This document shows positions 1 through 5,925 of a stretch of DNA of 12,729 nt, in pieces (the stretch's first letter is position 1; each line of letters starts with the position of its first letter). The translations under genes and the position numbers were made by a program. This DNA comes from DYCT01 sp051875715 (lineage in GTDB: Bacteria; Bacteroidota; Bacteroidia; Bacteroidales; Bacteroidaceae). A model generated the notes under the pieces. That model saw only the letters and a list, made by a program, of their open reading frames with translations, did not search any database and was not told where the DNA came from. Location of the stretch: positions 1-12,729 of the forward strand of contig JBJEHD010000052.1 of NCBI GenBank assembly GCA_051875715.1, written 5' to 3'.

Positions 1-380
1 TTACTGAACTGGAATCTGCGACGTGCTTTCGGACGTCCCGGTTTCTTACGTTCAACGGCGCGGGCATCGCGTGTCATGAAGCCTTCTTCGCGGAGGGCCT
101 TCTTGTCCTCAGCATTGATTTTTACCAAAGCTCGAGCGATAGCCAAACGCAGGGCTTGCGACTGACCGGTGAAACCACCACCGCAAAGGTTAACCTTGAT
201 ATCGTACTTTTCTGCAACCTCCAATTTGTTCAGCGGCTGCTTTACCACGTACTGCAGGATGCTTGATGGAAAGTACTCAGCGAGGTCTCTCTTGTTAATA
301 GTAATCTTTCCTGTACCTTCGCTTACAAATACGCGAGCGATGGCGCATTTACGTCTGCCTAATGCATTAACTACTTCCAT
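1..380 (-). CDS. rpsI: 30S ribosomal protein S9 (uS9), C-terminus cut by window edge
   Basis: Small-subunit ribosomal protein S9, which binds 16S rRNA in the head of the 30S subunit; in the family its C-terminal tail reaches towards the P-site tRNA. Translating from the ATG at 380-378 gives 126 full codons starting MEVVNALGRRKCAIARVFVS, with the family core around residues 67-85 (GGGFTGQSQALRLAIARAL) and the basic tail ending RRRFQFS. The next codon begins AA, matching the usual Lys-Arg ending, so I expect only about two residues and the stop to lie outside the window. The start is six bases after the rplM stop, so the two are co-transcribed. Identification is certain; only the last residues are unseen. 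Confidence 0.97.
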   Translation of the reverse strand, partial: MEVVNALGRRKCAIARVFVSEGTGKITINKRDLAEYFPSSILQYVVKQPLNKLEVAEKYDIKVNLCGGGFTGQSQALRLAIARALVKINAEDKKALREEGFMTRDARAVERKKPGRPKARRRFQFS

Positions 381-386
381 TCTTTC

Positions 387-848
387 TTATTTAAACAGGT
401 TTATATCAATTGATTTCGGGCTTTGAGCTTCGTGCTTGTGCTCGCTGCCTGCGTACACATACAGGTTGCCCAACAACTTGTCTCCCAATTTGTTCTTCGG
501 AAGCATGCCTTTTACGACTCTTCTCAGCAATTTGTCAGCACCATTGGGCTTGGCCATGATGCGGGCCGGAGTCGTTTCGCGCTGGCCGCCGGGATAACCC
601 GTGTACGACAAATAAACCCGGTCGGTCCATTTGTTGCCGGTCAATTTCACTTTGTCTGCATTGATGATAATGACGTTATCACCGCAGTCTACGTGAGGGG
701 TGAAGTTCGGTTTGTACTTACCTCTCAACAGTTTCGCAACTTTTGCACCGAGGCGACCCAGCACCTGATCGGTAGCATCCACAACCACCCATTCTTTCGT
801 GACGGTTGCTTTGTTTGCAGAAATGGTCTTGTAACTTAAAGTGTCCAC
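387..848 (-). CDS. rplM: 50S ribosomal protein L13 (uL13), GTG start
   Basis: Large-subunit ribosomal protein L13, an early 23S rRNA-binding assembly protein. I chose the GTG at 848-846, giving 153 residues that begin (M)DTLSYKTISANKATVTKEW, which is how Bacteroidetes L13 normally begins. The open frame extends 26 codons further upstream, but that stretch (rich in Cys, Arg and Phe) is unlike L13 and coincides with the structured leader. No in-frame ATG lies near the start. The core is typical: VVDATDQVLGRLGAKVAKLL (residues 22-41), HVDCGDNVIIINADKVKLTG and VYLSYTGYPGGQ. It ends with the family-like SPKSIDINLFK. It is first in an operon with rpsI; in relatives rpsB and tsf usually follow, but that is outside the window. 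Confidence 0.95.
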   Translation of the reverse strand: MDTLSYKTISANKATVTKEWVVVDATDQVLGRLGAKVAKLLRGKYKPNFTPHVDCGDNVIIINADKVKLTGNKWTDRVYLSYTGYPGGQRETTPARIMAKPNGADKLLRRVVKGMLPKNKLGDKLLGNLYVYAGSEHKHEAQSPKSIDINLFK

Positions 849-890
849 TCTTAAATTTGTTTTAAATGTTACTACTAAAAAACTTTTTGC

Positions 891-960
891 GCACGCCTCC
901 AGCCATCTGCGGCAAGAGAATAGCACGTGCTTCGAACTAAATTCTTATCCGTCTGGATAA
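891..960 (-). promoter_or_regulatory. Structured 5' leader of rplM (candidate L13 autoregulatory element)
   Basis: The mRNA leader upstream of rplM holds two stems seen directly in the sequence. The first is a perfect 6-bp stem, TTATCC (960-955) with GGATAA (950-945), closed by the loop AGAC. The second is nested: outer GCACG (930-926) with CGTGC (895-891), and inside it CTCTTGCC (918-911) with GGCTGGAG (904-897), which has one T-T mismatch and one G-U pair around the loop GCAGAT. A run of six T follows at 882-877, eight bases after the outer stem. Ribosomal proteins often repress their own mRNA by binding such leaders, and I recall L13 leaders being proposed for Bacteroidia, but I could not compare with a model. 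The structure is visible; the regulatory role is inferred. Confidence 0.55.
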
Positions 961-971
961 TAATCGGCCTG

Positions 972-1002
972 CAAAAGTACTGCTTTTCTCTGAATCGGCA
1001 AA
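972..1002 (-). promoter_or_regulatory. Bacteroidetes-type promoter for rplM-rpsI
   Basis: Read on the minus strand, TTTG (1002-999) is followed after exactly 19 bases by TACTTTTG (979-972). This matches the known Bacteroidetes sigma-ABfr consensus TTTG - N19-21 - TAnnTTTG in both boxes. Transcription would start a few bases further, near 965, leaving a leader of about 117 bases before the GTG start of rplM. Confidence 0.75.
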
Positions 1003-1048
1003 TGTTTTACCATATTTTTCGTGTGGAAATTATCGCTGCCCCCTCTGT

Positions 1049-1143
1049 GCCACGCGAGTACTCGCGTGGCGGTTGGTGAGTACTCGCGTGGTGACTTGAG
1101 AGTACTTGTGCGGCGGCTTGAGGGTACTCCCGTCCGATGAGGT
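1049..1143. repeat. 22-base perfect palindrome leading into a 22-base degenerate tandem repeat
   Basis: Positions 1049-1070 form a perfect palindrome with no spacer, centred on GAGTACTC and flanked by CGCGTGGC arms. From 1056 a 22-base unit beginning GAGTACTCGCGTGG repeats at 1056-1077, 1078-1099, 1100-1121 and 1122-1143, degrading along the array (the last starts GGGTACTCCCG). The array lies in the GC-rich gap (1003-1309) between the rplM promoter and the end of the secreted-protein gene. No convincing protein is encoded here: open frames across it are low-complexity and overlap on both strands. Its role is unknown; it could be a dispersed intergenic repeat or a protein-binding array. Confidence 0.8.
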
Positions 1144-1219
1144 GGATGATGCCTTTGGGAGAATGTTGTTGCGAGTGGGTGAAAGGCCCGTGGCGGGATT
1201 GGGGGGATGCATCGGAACG

Positions 1220-1275
1220 CACCAAGGGCTGTGCCGGTGCAGCTTATGGTGGCTCCCCGGGCACAGCCCTTGGTG
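1220..1275. repeat. 16-base perfect inverted repeat with 24-base loop
   Basis: CACCAAGGGCTGTGCC (1220-1235) is the exact reverse complement of GGCACAGCCCTTGGTG (1260-1275), separated by 24 bases. It lies 35 bases beyond the stop of the minus-strand gene ending at 1310, so the transcript of that gene would form a very stable hairpin. No T-run follows on either strand, so it is not a standard intrinsic terminator. A dispersed hairpin repeat (REP or MITE-like), or a 3'-end stabilising structure, fits equally well. Confidence 0.75.
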
Positions 1276-1309
1276 GATTTGGCGGAACGCCTCTTGGTCG
1301 CGTCAGGAC

Positions 1310-1804
1310 TTATCTGATCAGGTCCTTCGGGTACTGGGTAGGCATGACGCAGCGTACCCATGTCTCGTGATACCAGGTGTCCACCGTGTTGCCTTCCTCG
1401 TCCTTTTCGATGAAATACTTCAACTGCATCAGACGGTTCTCCTTGAGTTCGAACGTCAGGATGTTCGTGCGTCCGTTCAAGACGGGAAAGTGGATGGAAC
1501 GCTGGATGTGTTCGGCATACTGGTCGGCGGCCACTTGTTCGTAAGTGCCTTCGCCTGTAATGATAGCCCCTTTCCCTTGCGACAGGGTAAAGTTGGTGAT
1601 ATGGCCGTCGGCGGATAGAATCTTGAATGTGTTGCCCGGACGGAGTTCACCCGGGATATTCGGCGACTCGGATACGTAAAAATACATCTGCCAGATTCCT
1701 TGCAGATCGGCGGGCTGGAAATCCTGTTTTGTTTTTTGTGCCATCAAGGCGGTGGTGCAGCACCAGAGGGCGGCTGCGAGAAAAAGTAAAGCGTGTCGTT
1801 TCAT
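1310..1804 (-). CDS. Small secreted protein, DUF4488-like (lipocalin-type fold suspected)
   Basis: A 164-residue exported protein of unknown function. Residues 1-22 form a signal peptide: basic MKR, a hydrophobic stretch, then ALMA before QK, a typical signal peptidase I site. The mature part starts near the family-like GIWQMYFYVSESPNIPGELRP (36-56) and runs through alternating beta-type segments (FKILSADGHITNFTL, GEGTYEQVA, NILTFELKENRLMQLKYFIE) to WYHETWVRC (144-152). The GxWQ entry, the middle GEGTY and the C-terminal ETW resemble Bacteroides DUF4488 proteins as I remember them, which look like short lipocalin-type barrels. It stands alone, divergent from the pectate lyase gene, with its own promoter-like sequence. 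Family assignment is moderate; a specific role cannot be given. Confidence 0.8.
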   Translation of the reverse strand: MKRHALLFLAAALWCCTTALMAQKTKQDFQPADLQGIWQMYFYVSESPNIPGELRPGNTFKILSADGHITNFTLSQGKGAIITGEGTYEQVAADQYAEHIQRSIHFPVLNGRTNILTFELKENRLMQLKYFIEKDEEGNTVDTWYHETWVRCVMPTQYPKDLIR

Positions 1805-1874
1805 AGGGCTCTATTTTTTAGTTGATAGATTTCGTAGACAAAGGTTTGTGCGTACCCTTTATGGAACGCATAGT

Positions 1875-1906
1875 CAAAAATAGGAGATAATAGGTAAATA
1901 AGCAAA
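1875..1906 (-). promoter_or_regulatory. Bacteroidetes-type promoter for the DUF4488-like gene
   Basis: On the minus strand TTTG (1906-1903) is followed after 20 bases by TATTTTTG (1882-1875), matching both boxes of the Bacteroidetes consensus. The predicted transcript starts near 1868, about 65 bases before the ATG at 1804. It sits in the 303-base divergent gap 1805-2107, whose remaining sequence is AT-rich and shows no gene. Confidence 0.65.
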
Positions 1907-1918
1907 TAAAATAGGAGA
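1880..1918. repeat. Direct repeat ATAGGAGA, 31 bases apart, overlapping a promoter
   Basis: The octamer ATAGGAGA occurs at 1880-1887 and 1911-1918, a spacing of 31 bases or about three helical turns. One copy overlaps the -7 box of the minus-strand promoter and the other lies just beyond its -33 box. This placement would suit an operator for a regulator of the divergent genes, but two short AT-rich copies can arise by chance. Confidence 0.3.
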
Positions 1919-2072
1919 AATCTGTCGCGTAAAAGCAGGAAAGGATGACAGTATGTCGTTTTGACCGGACGGGCGGGAAAATATGCGGTTGTTTTTGTAA
2001 TCAGAAGGACTGTTTTGCCGATTATTCCACGTTTTAGCGCAACATGTCCACCTTGTTCAATTCAAAGATGGT

Positions 2073-2080
2073 TTATTTTG
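2073..2080 (+). promoter_or_regulatory. Possible -7 box for the pectate lyase gene
   Basis: TTATTTTG matches the TAnnTTTG consensus at all but one fixed position and lies 27 bases before the chosen ATG at 2108. The nearest upstream TTG-like box (CTTG, 2052-2055) is 17 bases away, shorter than usual, so this is only a weak candidate. Confidence 0.3.
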
Positions 2081-2107
2081 CGGCAGAATTTGTTAACTAA
2101 TCATAGT

Positions 2108-4360
2108 ATGAAAAGGATTTTGTTTGTGTTATTCAGTTTGCTGTGTTGGAACATGCAACTGACAAAGGCTGAAGATTCATCGGTCGAGGAACGAACGAGT
2201 TGGAATTTGGTGTCGGTATCGGCTGAGGATGTGCAGTTGATTATGGCGGATGCCAACTGGAAAGTAGATTCAAAGAACAGATACTGTTACATGCAGGCAC
2301 TGGTGTCGGAACCAGCGACGGCCGGTGGTGTGGAATTATCTGTCACTCAGGGCTTGTTGTTTCAAGTTTCGGCCCACGTAGATGGCAATCTGCGTTTAGG
2401 AGGTTCGACGTCTTCGTTGTGGTTGGGCGACCAGTGCTCGCTGATTATACCTGGCTGCAAGGCAGGTCAGTGGATTCGGGTGGAGTACATGACGTCGAAG
2501 AGCACGGCCCTCCGTCGACTGACGACCAGCAATCTGGCTACAGAACTACCGCAGACGACGGGCAAGACTCATGTGAGCGGACAAGCTGAAGTCGTGGCCA
2601 ACGGTGATGTGGTACTGACGGTAGAAGGAGGCATGTACTTCTATTCCATCGTATTGGCTGAAAGCGAGGAGGCACTCGAAGGCGGTTCGGGTGGTGTTTC
2701 GCCTGAGAATCCGGACAATCCGCAGGAAACGGCCCATGTGTTCGACGTGACTCGGGACTTCTCCCTTCTTCCGCAGACGATGCCGGGAAATGGTCCCCGC
2801 ATTTACGTGGCTCCCGATGGGAACGATGACAACGACGGCGCGACGGCCGATACGCCGTTGAAGAGCATTCAATTGGCTGTGGACAAGGCGGTTGAACCCG
2901 GAACTGTCATCGTGCTTGCTCCGGGAGAGTATCGTCCGGAAGCACGTATCAACATCGACAACCGAAATGGCTTGCCGGACAATTACAATGCGTTGGTTTG
3001 TTTGGACGGAAGGGCTGTCATCAATTGCAACCATCCCTATCACAAGCATTCCGACAACCCCTATCAAGGTGTGCGTCTGACCTCTTCCTATTGGTACTTC
3101 TACCATGTCGACATCACGAACGCAAGCGACAATGGCTTGCTGATTGAACGGAATAAGCCGGTTGGCGGTTCGTCGGCCGATGTGGTGGCTGCAGTAGGGC
3201 AGGCGCACGACAATGTTATTCATGCCTGCCATTTCTATAAGAATGGTGATACGGGCCTGCAAATGAAGAATCTGGCGGCTTATAACTATATCATCAACTG
3301 TGATGCCTATTTGAATTGCGACGAGGGACAAGGCGATGCCGACGGCTTTGCTCCAAAGATTTCCGTTGGGACCGGCAACTATTTTTACGGTTGCCGAGCC
3401 TATCTCAACAGCGACGACGGATGGGACGTGTTCTACAAGAAGGATGGTAATTTTGGCGACAACATGACCATCATTTTGGAAAATTGCATTGCATACAAGA
3501 ATGGTTTCCTCGACGAGAACACCATCGCCCCCGACGGCAATGGAAACGGTTTCAAATGCGGCTCCGACCAGGGTGCCATGAACGTTTACATGACGCGTTG
3601 CTTGGCGGTAATGAACAAATCGAAAGGATTTGACCAGAATCACAACAGTGGCGACATCATCTTGAACAACTGCACTGGCTATACCTCGACGGCCCTGGGC
3701 GACAAGGCCTACTCCTATCGCATCTACGAGGCTATCAACACGGCTGAAGGCCATCGCGTTGAGTTGAACAACTGCATCGCCATCAACGACAACGATGAAA
3801 AAGACAAACGAGATGCGGCAGGTGTAGCCAAACCTTCCGAGCATGGTAAGAACGGAATATACGGACGCTTCCAAGTGGATGAGACGCTTCCCGGACTGAC
3901 GGCCTCGCATTGTGAGTTCCACAAGGCACGACCGGAATTCTTCTTGTCGCTCGACCATGCCCAGTTGATGGCGCCCCGGACTGAAGACGACGAACTGCCG
4001 GAGATTTCATTTGCGCACATCGACCCGGCTGCTACGGCATCTTATAGTTATGTGGCGAACAAACAGACGGTCAAGGTTGATTTGACTGCCATGTCGACCC
4101 TGATTGATGCAGGAGGAAGTGTAGAGGCGGTTCTGTACCGCGATGTTCAGGTGAATCCGCTCGTCTTCTTGGGAAACGCACCCGACCTGGGCGCATTTGA
4201 GACCAACGAAACGGCACCGGAAAATCCGCTTGGCCTGACTGAAGTCGAAGCCGTGACGGGCGACGTGCGCAAAGTGATGCGCGGGGGCATGCTCTATATT
4301 ATAAAAGGAGACAAGTCCTACAACATCCTCGGACAGGAGGTCTTCGGCCGGATTGACTGA
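2108..4360 (+). CDS. Secreted family 9 pectate/rhamnogalacturonan lyase, parallel beta-helix
   Basis: A 750-residue exported polysaccharide lyase. I chose the ATG at 2108 because it begins a clear signal peptide (MKR, hydrophobic core, cleavage after TKA at about residue 21); the open frame extends 49 codons upstream without one. Residues 22-190 form an unidentified beta-rich domain, then a Gly/Pro/Asn linker (192-208), then the catalytic domain from IYVAPDG (232). Ca2+-site motifs are visible: DADGF (Asp412) and NSDDGWD (Asp436, Asp437, Asp440). The spacing equals that of Asp209, 233, 234 and 237 in Dickeya Pel9A as I recall them. GNGFK supplies the likely catalytic Lys483 (Pel9A Lys273). 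Such enzymes cut galacturonan or rhamnogalacturonan by beta-elimination. The last 25 residues (GMLYIIKGDKSYNILGQEV) resemble short C-terminal tails of exported Bacteroidales proteins. No SusC/SusD genes adjoin it. Confidence 0.9.
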   Translation: MKRILFVLFSLLCWNMQLTKAEDSSVEERTSWNLVSVSAEDVQLIMADANWKVDSKNRYCYMQALVSEPATAGGVELSVTQGLLFQVSAHVDGNLRLGGSTSSLWLGDQCSLIIPGCKAGQWIRVEYMTSKSTALRRLTTSNLATELPQTTGKTHVSGQAEVVANGDVVLTVEGGMYFYSIVLAESEEALEGGSGGVSPENPDNPQETAHVFDVTRDFSLLPQTMPGNGPRIYVAPDGNDDNDGATADTPLKSIQLAVDKAVEPGTVIVLAPGEYRPEARINIDNRNGLPDNYNALVCLDGRAVINCNHPYHKHSDNPYQGVRLTSSYWYFYHVDITNASDNGLLIERNKPVGGSSADVVAAVGQAHDNVIHACHFYKNGDTGLQMKNLAAYNYIINCDAYLNCDEGQGDADGFAPKISVGTGNYFYGCRAYLNSDDGWDVFYKKDGNFGDNMTIILENCIAYKNGFLDENTIAPDGNGNGFKCGSDQGAMNVYMTRCLAVMNKSKGFDQNHNSGDIILNNCTGYTSTALGDKAYSYRIYEAINTAEGHRVELNNCIAINDNDEKDKRDAAGVAKPSEHGKNGIYGRFQVDETLPGLTASHCEFHKARPEFFLSLDHAQLMAPRTEDDELPEISFAHIDPAATASYSYVANKQTVKVDLTAMSTLIDAGGSVEAVLYRDVQVNPLVFLGNAPDLGAFETNETAPENPLGLTEVEAVTGDVRKVMRGGMLYIIKGDKSYNILGQEVFGRID

Positions 4361-4377
4361 GAGCGTTTGTAAACGAA

Positions 4378-4417
4378 AGAGGCTGTGCCAAAAACTTGCA
4401 TTTTTGACACAGCCTCT
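4378..4417. terminator. Bidirectional hairpin terminator between the lyase gene and asnS
   Basis: AGAGGCTGTG (4378-4387) pairs with CACAGCCTCT (4408-4417) and CAAAAA (4389-4394) with TTTTTG (4401-4406), with one C-A mismatch and the six-base loop CTTGCA. On the plus strand CTTCTTTTG follows; on the minus strand TTTCGTTTAC follows. It lies between two convergent genes ending at 4360 and 4469, so it probably stops both transcripts. Confidence 0.85.
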
Positions 4418-4468
4418 CTTCTTTTGTGCGTACCGGTCGAATTGACCGTGCTTGTCGGGGCGGACGAT

Positions 4469-5875
4469 TTAGAATTCGGCCTTCTTCGGTGTCCGCGGGA
4501 ATGGTATCACATCGCGGATGTTGGTCATGCCGGTAACGAACAGCAACAATCGTTCGAAGCCCAGACCGAAGCCCGAGTGGGGGCAAGAGCCGAAGCGGCG
4601 GGTATCGAGATACCACCACATGTCCTTCATCGGGATGTTCAGTTCCTGAATGCGGGCCAGCAACTTGTCGTAGTCGGCCTCACGTTCCGAACCGCCGATG
4701 ATTTCGCCGATTTTCGGGAAGAGGACGTCCATGGCGCGTACGGTCTTCCCGTCTTTGTTCTGCTTCATATAGAACGCCTTGATTTCCTTCGGATAGTCGG
4801 TCAGGATGACAGGACGTTTGAAGTGTTCTTCCACCAGGTAACGCTCATGCTCGGCAGCCAGGTCTGCACCCCAGTATACCGGGAACTCGAATTGGTGCCC
4901 TTTGGCTACGGCTTCCTCCAGGATTCGGATTCCGTCCGTGTAGGGCAGGCGTACGAAGTCGTCCTTCAGAACACCTCCCAGACGGGCAATCAGTTCCTTG
5001 TCGAACATGTCGTTGAGGAACTGGATGTCGTCGTGGCAGTTGTCCAAAGCCCATTTCACGCAATACTTGATGAATTCTTCGGCCAAGTCCATATTGTCTT
5101 CGATCTCGTTGAAGGCTACTTCAGGTTCGATCATCCAGAACTCAGCCAGGTGGCGCGGTGTGTTGGAGTTTTCTGCCCGGAACGTCGGTCCGAACGTATA
5201 GATGGCTCCCAAAGCCGTAGCGGCCAGTTCACCTTCCAATTGTCCGGACACCGTGAGGCTGGCCTGCTTGCCGAAGAAGTCGTTGTCGTAGCGGATTGAA
5301 CCGTTCTCGTCCTTTTTCAGGTCGTAGAGGTTCATGGTCGTCACTTGGAACATCTGTCCGGCTCCTTCACAGTCCGAAGCGGTGATGATGGGGGTGTGGA
5401 AGTAATAGAATCCCTTCTCGTGGAAGAATTTATGGATGGCGATGGCCATATTGTGGCGGATGCGGAACACAGCCCCGAAGGTGTTGGTACGCGGACGCAA
5501 GTGTGCGATGTCGCGCAGGAACTCCATCGAGTGTCCTTTCTTTTGGAGCGGATATTTATCCGGGTCGCAAGGTCCAAGTACCTCGATGGCATCAGCGTGC
5601 ATTTCTACTTTTTGCTTCTGTCCTACGGAGGCCACCAGGGTTCCGTTTATGCTGAGGCAGGCTCCCGTGGTGACCAGTTTGAGCATTTCCTCGTCAAACT
5701 TTTCGATGTCAACCACGATTTGCAGGTTGTTGATGGTGGATCCGTCGTTGAGGGCGATGAAGTTCACCTTTTTACTTCCACGGCGGCTGCGTACCCAGCC
5801 TTTCACGTTGGCCCGGATGTCCACCTGTTCCGATTGCAGTACGTCGGCAATCTTTGTTCTGCGAATTTTTTCCAT
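4469..5875 (-). CDS. asnS: Asparaginyl-tRNA synthetase
   Basis: Charges tRNA-Asn with asparagine using ATP, in the cytoplasm. The 468 residues have the class IIb layout. An N-terminal OB-fold anticodon-binding domain (about 18-100, with VKGWVRSRRGSKKVNFIALNDGS) is followed by the catalytic domain: motif 1 region HTPIITASDCEGAGQMF (160-176), motif 2 FRAENSNTPRHLAEFWMIE (232-250) and motif 3 GFGLGFERLLLFVTG (435-449). The motif 2 sequence and the GSCPHSGFGLGFERL ending separate it from AspRS and LysRS. Length is normal for Bacteroidetes. It is the last gene of a minus-strand run, 50 bases after the pseudouridine synthase, with no promoter-like box in that gap, so co-transcription is likely. A strong hairpin lies just beyond its stop. 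Confidence 0.98.
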   Translation of the reverse strand: MEKIRRTKIADVLQSEQVDIRANVKGWVRSRRGSKKVNFIALNDGSTINNLQIVVDIEKFDEEMLKLVTTGACLSINGTLVASVGQKQKVEMHADAIEVLGPCDPDKYPLQKKGHSMEFLRDIAHLRPRTNTFGAVFRIRHNMAIAIHKFFHEKGFYYFHTPIITASDCEGAGQMFQVTTMNLYDLKKDENGSIRYDNDFFGKQASLTVSGQLEGELAATALGAIYTFGPTFRAENSNTPRHLAEFWMIEPEVAFNEIEDNMDLAEEFIKYCVKWALDNCHDDIQFLNDMFDKELIARLGGVLKDDFVRLPYTDGIRILEEAVAKGHQFEFPVYWGADLAAEHERYLVEEHFKRPVILTDYPKEIKAFYMKQNKDGKTVRAMDVLFPKIGEIIGGSEREADYDKLLARIQELNIPMKDMWWYLDTRRFGSCPHSGFGLGFERLLLFVTGMTNIRDVIPFPRTPKKAEF

Positions 5876-5925
5876 ACGTTTCTTTTGAGTCTTTATGTGT
5901 CACTCCTTGTTTGCTTGTCGTTGCC

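Noticed and set aside
1049..1143. A CRISPR array
   Set aside because: The units are directly adjacent with no spacers between repeats, they degrade quickly, and no cas gene is present.
1220..1275. An intrinsic terminator for the gene ending at 1310
   Set aside because: The stem is strong, but neither strand has a T-run after it, so I kept it only as an inverted repeat.
945..1361. Overlapping small open frames on both strands of the repeat island
   Set aside because: They are low-complexity, run through the tandem repeat, inverted repeat and rplM promoter, and share no family features.
2546..3958. A 470-codon open frame on the minus strand opposite the pectate lyase gene
   Set aside because: It lies wholly antisense to a gene with a signal peptide and intact catalytic motifs. 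Its translation is a Val/Ile/His-rich shadow with no recognisable domain.
4385..5299. A 304-codon plus-strand frame opposite asnS
   Set aside because: It is antisense to an unmistakable AsnRS and begins inside the terminator hairpin.
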